A DNA stretch of 53,036 nucleotides from CAZEGV01 sp964511645 (GTDB lineage Bacteria; Bacteroidota; Bacteroidia; Cytophagales; JAAEPT01). Below, in pieces: positions 52,971 through 53,036 of this stretch; within the stretch, counting starts at the first letter, position 1; each line of letters starts with the position of its first letter. Below the pieces are notes generated by a model. It ran no database searches. It was not told the origin of the DNA and saw only the letters and a program-made list of their open reading frames with translations. Made by a program: the position numbers and the translations under genes. The stretch is taken from positions 1 to 53,036 of the forward strand of contig CAZEGV010000009.1 in NCBI GenBank assembly GCA_964511645.1, read 5' to 3'.

Positions 52971-53036
52971 TTCTACATTAGAACATATCTGTCCGAAAGT
53001 TTTTGAAAATCATTCTCATTTACATGTAACAGTCAC
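52963..53036 (+). CDS. Start of a gene cut by the window edge
   Basis: An ATG at 52963 overlaps the porin stop by 8 bases and stays open to the end (MIDSTLEHICPKVFENHSHL...). The overlap style fits the rest of the window, but 24 residues are too few to name a family. Confidence 0.4.
   Translation, partial: MIDSTLEHICPKVFENHSHLHVTV

Overview
The window looks like chromosomal DNA from a low-GC member of the Bacteroidota, most likely a Flavobacteriia-type bacterium. The evidence is TAnnTTTG promoter elements instead of E. coli-type -10 boxes, few visible Shine-Dalgarno sites, a protein with a type IX secretion (T9SS) sorting tail, lineage-typical outer-membrane families (DUF5723-like and DUF6089-like barrels, Porin_10-type porin, OmpA with a PD40 propeller), and the ligA-DUF6913-dapA order. 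I see no rRNA, tRNA, CRISPR, phage or insertion-sequence gene. Family names come from reading the translations, not from database searches.

Layout. 1-382: non-coding, with a perfect palindrome and repeat copy A. 383-1684: ahcY. 1756-7523 (minus): a four-gene unit of Na+/solute symporter, surface lipoprotein, outer-membrane barrel and radical SAM/SPASM enzyme. 7601-10443 (plus): clpS, recR and a membrane glycosyltransferase fusion. 10653-12128: T9SS cargo protein. 12130-18494 (minus): seven tightly packed or overlapping genes (FMN reductase, holB, hemC, lipoprotein cyclophilin, dTDP-sugar reductase-like SDR, AGCS symporter, helix-hairpin-helix protein). 18646-20416 (plus): cyclophilin and proA. 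20570-25876 (plus): a second lipoprotein plus barrel pair, followed by an OmpA/PD40 protein. 26080-28086: RsmI-like methyltransferase and metK. 28378-29196 (minus): DUF817 protein. 29352-34983 (plus): thioredoxin-like protein, UMF1 transporter, lipoprotein, dtd, MazG-like protein, mtaB, lipoprotein. 34976-36438 (minus): a 47-aa membrane peptide, a LytTR regulator and riboflavin synthase. 36515-39228 (plus): pcm, an outer-membrane protein with a G10 tract, a thioesterase and an unknown. 39239-49834 (minus): degenerate SRAP protein, bestrophin, 'AsnB-like' secreted protein, dapA, DUF6913, ligA, ppk1, gyrB. 50096-end (plus): lpxK, a porin and a gene cut by the window edge.

Most genes are housekeeping: methyl cycle (metK, ahcY), DNA replication and repair (holB, recR, ligA, gyrB), protein quality control (clpS, pcm, cyclophilins), tRNA quality and modification (dtd, mtaB) and cell envelope (lpxK, porins). 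The less ordinary parts are: (1) five copies of a dispersed structured repeat whose flanks are conserved while its two hairpins change sequence but keep pairing; (2) two apparently paralogous lipoprotein + barrel modules, one joined to a radical SAM enzyme and symporter, the other to an OmpA/PD40 protein; (3) an 11-base word, TTAGCGGAAGC, present six times; (4) a G10 tract inside an outer-membrane gene; (5) an SRAP-fold protein without its catalytic residues; and (6) a glycosyltransferase fused to a sugar-phosphotransferase-like tail that lacks its catalytic block.
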